From the NCBI GenBank assembly GCA_025929535.1, contig JAICLZ010000045.1, positions 1-34,149 on the forward strand: a DNA stretch of 34,149 nt, written 5' to 3'. Shown here piece by piece: positions 30,471 to 34,149 of this stretch. Source of the stretch: Gemmatimonadaceae bacterium. Its GTDB lineage: Bacteria; Gemmatimonadota; Gemmatimonadetes; Gemmatimonadales; Gemmatimonadaceae. Each line of letters starts with the position of its first letter. Position 1 is the first letter of the stretch. The position numbers and the translations under genes were made by a program. The notes below the pieces were generated by a model. The model worked only from the letters and a program-made list of their open reading frames with translations. It did no database searches and had not been told where the DNA came from.

Positions 30471-31745
30471 CTAACGGCGCTGCCGGCGTCGCGGCGTGAC
30501 CGTCCGATCCCACCCGAGCACGTTGTACTTCCGCAGCACCGCCATCGTGCTGTCGAGCGGCAGCGCGTTCACCGTGTGCCCGTCCGCTCCGTGCGTCGTC
30601 GTCGCGCGCAGCAGCGAGTTGTAGATCGCCTCCTCCGTCGCCTCGGCCACGCCCTGGAACAGCGGGGAGATCATCTCGTTGTTGAGATCGGCGATCGTGC
30701 GCACCGTGTCGGTGACTCGGCGCCGCATCCTTGGCGACGTCGAGAAGGCGATCACGTAGTCGCCTGAGCCATTACTGAGCTCACCGCCGGTATGCCCCAC
30801 GCCGATGAGCGCGCGACGCGCGAGTCGCTCCAGGTTACGACTATCGAGTGGCGCATCGGTCGCGACGACGATCATGATGCTCCCGTCGGCCACGTCCCGG
30901 TCGAGCGGCGCGTTCCGACTCGCGTGTCGCGTCGCGTTCGCGCCTGGCTCCAGGACATTGCGGTAGTCGTAGCGTCCGAGCTCCCGCCCCACCGGTGCGC
31001 CGTTCATCGTGAGCACGCCGCCGAAGTTCGTCTGCACGAGCACGCCCACGGTCCAGCCGCCGAGCGCCGCGGGGATGACGCGCGAGGCGGTCCCGATCCC
31101 GCCCTTCCATCCAAACGCGACGGTCCCCGTCCCCGCGCCCACCGCGCCTTCGTCCACCGCGCCCTCGTGCGCCGTCTCGAGCGCATGTCGCACTGCCGCC
31201 GGCGTGACCGGACGCGCTCGGATGTCGTTGAGATACCCGTCGTTCGTCTCGCCGACGACAGGATTGATCGACCGCACCTGTGACATGCCTGGCTGTTCCA
31301 GCAGCCACGCGACCATCGCGTCAGCGGCGCGCCATACGCACAGCGTACACGTGAGCAGCACCGGCGTCTCGAGCTCGCCGAGCTCGCGCACCTGCGTGCT
31401 CCCCGCGAGCTTGCCGAAGCCATTGCCGACCACGATCGCCGCGGGCACGCGCTCCTGGAAGACGTTCCCGCCGTGCTGGATGATCGCGGTGACACCGGTG
31501 CGCACCGAGTCGCCTTCGACCACCGTCGTCTGGCCCACGCGCACGCCGGCGACGTCGGTGATCGCGTCCAGTGCGCCGGGCTCGAAGATCCCGACGACCA
31601 GACCGATGTCCCGCGCGCGCGGACGCGGAGCGGGTAGTTGTGCCACGCACGGAGAGGCGAGTGTCAGCGATACGCTCGCCAGCACGATGACGCGACATAC
31701 CGGCTCGCGAAACGCGCGCACGCGGCGCAACTTCCCAGCCACCAT
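30471..31745 (-). CDS. P1 family (DmpA-like) N-terminal-nucleophile peptidase, exported
   Basis: DmpA-family enzymes are self-cleaving L-aminopeptidase/D-esterases. The 424-residue product has a signal peptide (about 1-36, ASPCVAQ cleavage site). It then has DIGLVVGIFEPGALDAITDVAGVRVGQTTV, NGFGKLAGSTQVRELGELETPVLLT, NPVVGETNDGYLND, GTGTVAFGWKGGIGTASRV and the cleavage site DGSIMIVVATDAPL, where Ser289 should be the new N-terminal nucleophile. It ends with a basic tail. ATG 31745 is chosen; ATG 31793 would make the signal longer. The gene is divergent from the metalloprotease gene with only about 46 bases between, and precedes ettA by 48 bases. Confidence 0.92.
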   Translation of the reverse strand: MVAGKLRRVRAFREPVCRVIVLASVSLTLASPCVAQLPAPRPRARDIGLVVGIFEPGALDAITDVAGVRVGQTTVVEGDSVRTGVTAIIQHGGNVFQERVPAAIVVGNGFGKLAGSTQVRELGELETPVLLTCTLCVWRAADAMVAWLLEQPGMSQVRSINPVVGETNDGYLNDIRARPVTPAAVRHALETAHEGAVDEGAVGAGTGTVAFGWKGGIGTASRVIPAALGGWTVGVLVQTNFGGVLTMNGAPVGRELGRYDYRNVLEPGANATRHASRNAPLDRDVADGSIMIVVATDAPLDSRNLERLARRALIGVGHTGGELSNGSGDYVIAFSTSPRMRRRVTDTVRTIADLNNEMISPLFQGVAEATEEAIYNSLLRATTTHGADGHTVNALPLDSTMAVLRKYNVLGWDRTVTPRRRQRR

Positions 31746-31791
31746 CACGATGAAACGCGCGCTTCTCCTTTTACTGCGCCTGATACTATCC

Positions 31792-34149
31792 ATGTCGCAA
31801 CGCCTCCCGAAACGACTCGCTCTCTTCGCGTGCGCCGCCGCGATGGCCGCCACCGCTGGATGCGCCAGAACCGCGCAGCATACCAGCACCGCGGATGCGC
31901 CGCGCGACGGAGCGGCGGATAGCTCCCGCACCATCGGCGCGAGCATCGCCGCCCGCACGGCCGGCTTCGAGCGGCGCGCCGGCTTCATCTCCCTCTACCT
32001 CGACCCGCGCGCCGGCAAGCTCTATCTCGAGCTCCCGCACGACTCGCTGGCCACGCTCTACTTCGTCAGTCAGGCCACCGGACTCGGTTCCAATCCGATC
32101 GGCATCGACCGCGGCGCCAACGTCACCGAAGCCGTCGCTCGATTCGTGCGCACCGGCGACCGCATCATGCTCGTCTTCGAGAACACCCGCTATCGGAGCT
32201 CCGACTCCGCGGCCAACCCCGCGCATGCGCGCAGCGTGAAGGAATCATTCCCGCCGAGCACGGTCGCGGCGCTCCCGCTCGTCGCGAGCGAGAGCGGACG
32301 CCTGCTCGTGGACGCGACCGACTTCTTCCTCGGCGATCTCACCGGCGTCGCTTCCACCGTGGAAGGAGCCGGACAGGGAAAGTACACGGTGGCCCTCGAC
32401 CGGTCGAGCATTTACGGGCCGTACACGAAGGCCTTCCCAATGAACACCGAGATAGACGCCGCAATCACCTTCACGATCGCGAGCGGAAATCCTGGACCGA
32501 TCATGCGCTCGCTGCTGCCCGATCCCCGCGCCTTCACGCTGCGGCAGCACGTGTCGCTCCTCCCGCTCCCCGACAACGGTTATCACGCGCGCGCGCTCGA
32601 CCCGCGCGTTGGCTACTTCGGGATCGACTTCAAGGACTACGCGGCGCCCATCCAGATGCCGCTCGCGCAGCACTGGATCGAGCGTCACCGGCTCGAGCGC
32701 GTCGATCCGAACGATGCCAACAGCGCGATCAGGAATCCCATCGTTTACTACATCGACCGCGGCATCCCCGAGCCCATCCGCACCGCCACGAAGCAGGGGG
32801 TGAGCTGGTGGATTCAGGCCTTCGACAACGCCGGGCTCAAGGGAGCCTTCCGAGTCGAGGATCTCCCCGAAGGCGTCGATCCCATGGACGCGCGCTACAA
32901 CGTCGTCCAGTGGGAGAACCGCAACGAGCGCGGCTGGTCCGTCGGCGGCGCACTCGCCGATCCACGCACCGGTGAGATGATGAAGGGGATGGCGCGCCTC
33001 GATTCGCACCGCGCCCGCACAGACTACAACCTCTACGCCGGGCTGATGGGCGCCGCGCAGTCGGCCGCGGACACGGCGTTCGTCCTCGCGCGCGTGCGCC
33101 AGGTCAGCGCGCACGAGGTCGGCCACACGCTGGGCCTCTCCCACAACTACATCGCGTCCACCTACGAGCGCGGCTCGGTGATGGACTACCCGCCACCACG
33201 TGCCTCGCTCGACGCGAAGGGCAACATCGACCTCAGCTCGGCGTACGCCGTGGGCCCGGGAGCATACGATGTATGGGCGATCCACTGGGGCTACGGCATC
33301 TTCCCGCCCGGCAGTGAGCAGGACTCGCTCCGCGCGATCGTCGCCGACGGGCTGCGCCGCGGCTTTCTCTACCTGTCGGACGCCGATGCACGCCCCGAGT
33401 ACGCGTCGGATCCGCGCGTCAATCTCTGGGACGACGCGAATGCATCGCTCTTCCTGCAGCGACAGATGGACGTGCGACGCGTCGCGATCTCCCGCTTCGG
33501 CGAACGCAACATCCGCCCGGGCGAGCCGGTGGCTCTGCTGCAGGACCGATTCGCCCCGCTGTACTTCATCCACCGCTTCGCGCTCGCCACGCTCGCTCGC
33601 ACGATTGGCGGGATGGAGTACAGCAACGCGGTCGTCGGTGACGGCCAGCAGGAGACACGCCCCATCGCCGCCGCGCAGCAGCGCGCGGCGCTGCACCAGC
33701 TGCTCGGCGCCCTCACCCCGGCGTCGCTCGCGATTCCGGACACGGTGCTCACGCTCATGGGACCGCGACCTGACAGCTACGAGCCCGATACCGTCGAGCT
33801 TTTTCGCTCACGCACGCGCCCGGCCTTCGACGAGCTTGGCGCTGCGCGCACGCTCGCGAGCATGGTCGTGAACGACATCCTGCAGCCCGAGCGCACGGCC
33901 CGGCTCGTCCAGTTCGCCACGCGGGAGCGCGATCCGCTCACGCTCGGCGAGACCATCGACTCGCTGGTCGCCGCCACCTGGACGCGCGATGCACACGAGG
34001 CACCGAAGTACGCCGCGCTCCGGCGCACCGCACGCCGCGCGGTGCTCGATCGCATGATCACGCTCGCGGCCGACACCACGACCGCGCAGGAGGTTCGCGC
34101 CATCATCGACCTCAGACTCGAGAGGCTGCGCCCCGTCGCTCGGAGAAAC
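31792..34149 (+). CDS. Zinc-dependent HExxH metalloprotease lipoprotein (DUF5117/DUF4953 type), 3' end beyond window
   Basis: The frame is open to the right edge (786 codons). From ATG 31792 the signal is MSQRLPKRLALFACAAAMAA-TAGC, with a lipobox (TAGC), so it should be a periplasm-facing lipoprotein. A DUF5117-like region (about 75-290) is followed by the catalytic motif HEVGHTLGLSHN (441-452; Glu442 catalytic). MDYPPPR and NIDLSSAYAVGPGAYDVWAIHWGYG come after, as in this family. An in-frame ATG at 31750 would add 14 residues. TGATACTAT just upstream of 31792 resembles an extended -10, which would place the transcript start at the ATG, so a leaderless message is possible. It is divergent from the P1 peptidase. 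Confidence 0.9.
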   Translation, partial: MSQRLPKRLALFACAAAMAATAGCARTAQHTSTADAPRDGAADSSRTIGASIAARTAGFERRAGFISLYLDPRAGKLYLELPHDSLATLYFVSQATGLGSNPIGIDRGANVTEAVARFVRTGDRIMLVFENTRYRSSDSAANPAHARSVKESFPPSTVAALPLVASESGRLLVDATDFFLGDLTGVASTVEGAGQGKYTVALDRSSIYGPYTKAFPMNTEIDAAITFTIASGNPGPIMRSLLPDPRAFTLRQHVSLLPLPDNGYHARALDPRVGYFGIDFKDYAAPIQMPLAQHWIERHRLERVDPNDANSAIRNPIVYYIDRGIPEPIRTATKQGVSWWIQAFDNAGLKGAFRVEDLPEGVDPMDARYNVVQWENRNERGWSVGGALADPRTGEMMKGMARLDSHRARTDYNLYAGLMGAAQSAADTAFVLARVRQVSAHEVGHTLGLSHNYIASTYERGSVMDYPPPRASLDAKGNIDLSSAYAVGPGAYDVWAIHWGYGIFPPGSEQDSLRAIVADGLRRGFLYLSDADARPEYASDPRVNLWDDANASLFLQRQMDVRRVAISRFGERNIRPGEPVALLQDRFAPLYFIHRFALATLARTIGGMEYSNAVVGDGQQETRPIAAAQQRAALHQLLGALTPASLAIPDTVLTLMGPRPDSYEPDTVELFRSRTRPAFDELGAARTLASMVVNDILQPERTARLVQFATRERDPLTLGETIDSLVAATWTRDAHEAPKYAALRRTARRAVLDRMITLAADTTTAQEVRAIIDLRLERLRPVARRN

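Noticed and set aside
32245..33696. 483-codon reverse frame over the metalloprotease
   Set aside because: The forward frame has HEVGHTLGLSHN, a lipobox and no stops to the edge; the reverse frame has no recognisable domain.
1..34149. tRNA, rRNA, CRISPR, insertion sequence, integrase or attachment site
   Set aside because: I looked for cloverleaf-like segments, regular repeat-spacer units, transposase motifs and terminal repeats on both strands and saw none that I could support.

Overview
The window is a GC-rich, densely coded bacterial chromosome segment. The gene families suggest the phylum Gemmatimonadota (Gemmatimonadaceae-like): a PadR regulator joined to an ADOP-type permease, a TIGR02999-type sigma factor, a DUF5117-type HExxH metalloprotease, a DUF2911 protein, many DinB-family proteins and several class C beta-lactamase-like lipoproteins. 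This is inferred from family content, not from a marker gene. I saw no rRNA, tRNA, CRISPR array, transposase or phage gene.

Layout. 1-786 (-): left-truncated serine hydrolase. 955-3021 (+): tight operon of exported MsrB, a membrane cytochrome b and a Tat-exported molybdopterin lipoprotein, probably a periplasmic methionine-sulfoxide repair unit. 3022-3624: repeat-bearing intergenic DNA. 3625-8309 (mostly -): half of an MFS transporter, then small soluble or membrane genes (two DinB, HNH nuclease, PH-like protein, YaeQ, lipoprotein, cupin) and a frameshifted DUF3072 gene. 8474-11908 (+): ferritin-like protein with a clear terminator, a response regulator that has lost its output domain, a sigma factor and a di-heme peroxidase. 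11980-13340: divergent UdgX-type uracil-DNA glycosylase and DinB. 13357-15636 (+): a 21-bp inverted repeat, PadR, a collapsed ADOP permease gene and an in-frame PQQ-dehydrogenase/LuxR chimera.

15646-23076 is the most coherent system, two divergent operons around a short control region. Leftward: glycosyltransferase, UDP-galactopyranose mutase (glf) and a GH1-like protein with a degenerate RmlD-like tail. Rightward: galactokinase, a second GH1-like protein and a GalU-type nucleotidyltransferase. Together they look like a galactose-to-galactofuranose glycoconjugate module with two GH1-fold enzymes of unknown role.

23079-34149: two DinB proteins, a DUF2911 protein divergent from a MocR-type regulator, a 42-residue membrane protein, a second serine hydrolase, EttA, a P1-family peptidase and, divergently, an HExxH metalloprotease lipoprotein that runs off the right edge.

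Five lesions (half MFS, frameshifted DUF3072, decapitated response regulator, collapsed ADOP, PQQ/LuxR chimera) fall between 3.6 and 15 kb, while genes from 15.6 kb onward look intact. Either this segment is decaying by deletion or the assembly has collapsed there; read mapping would decide.
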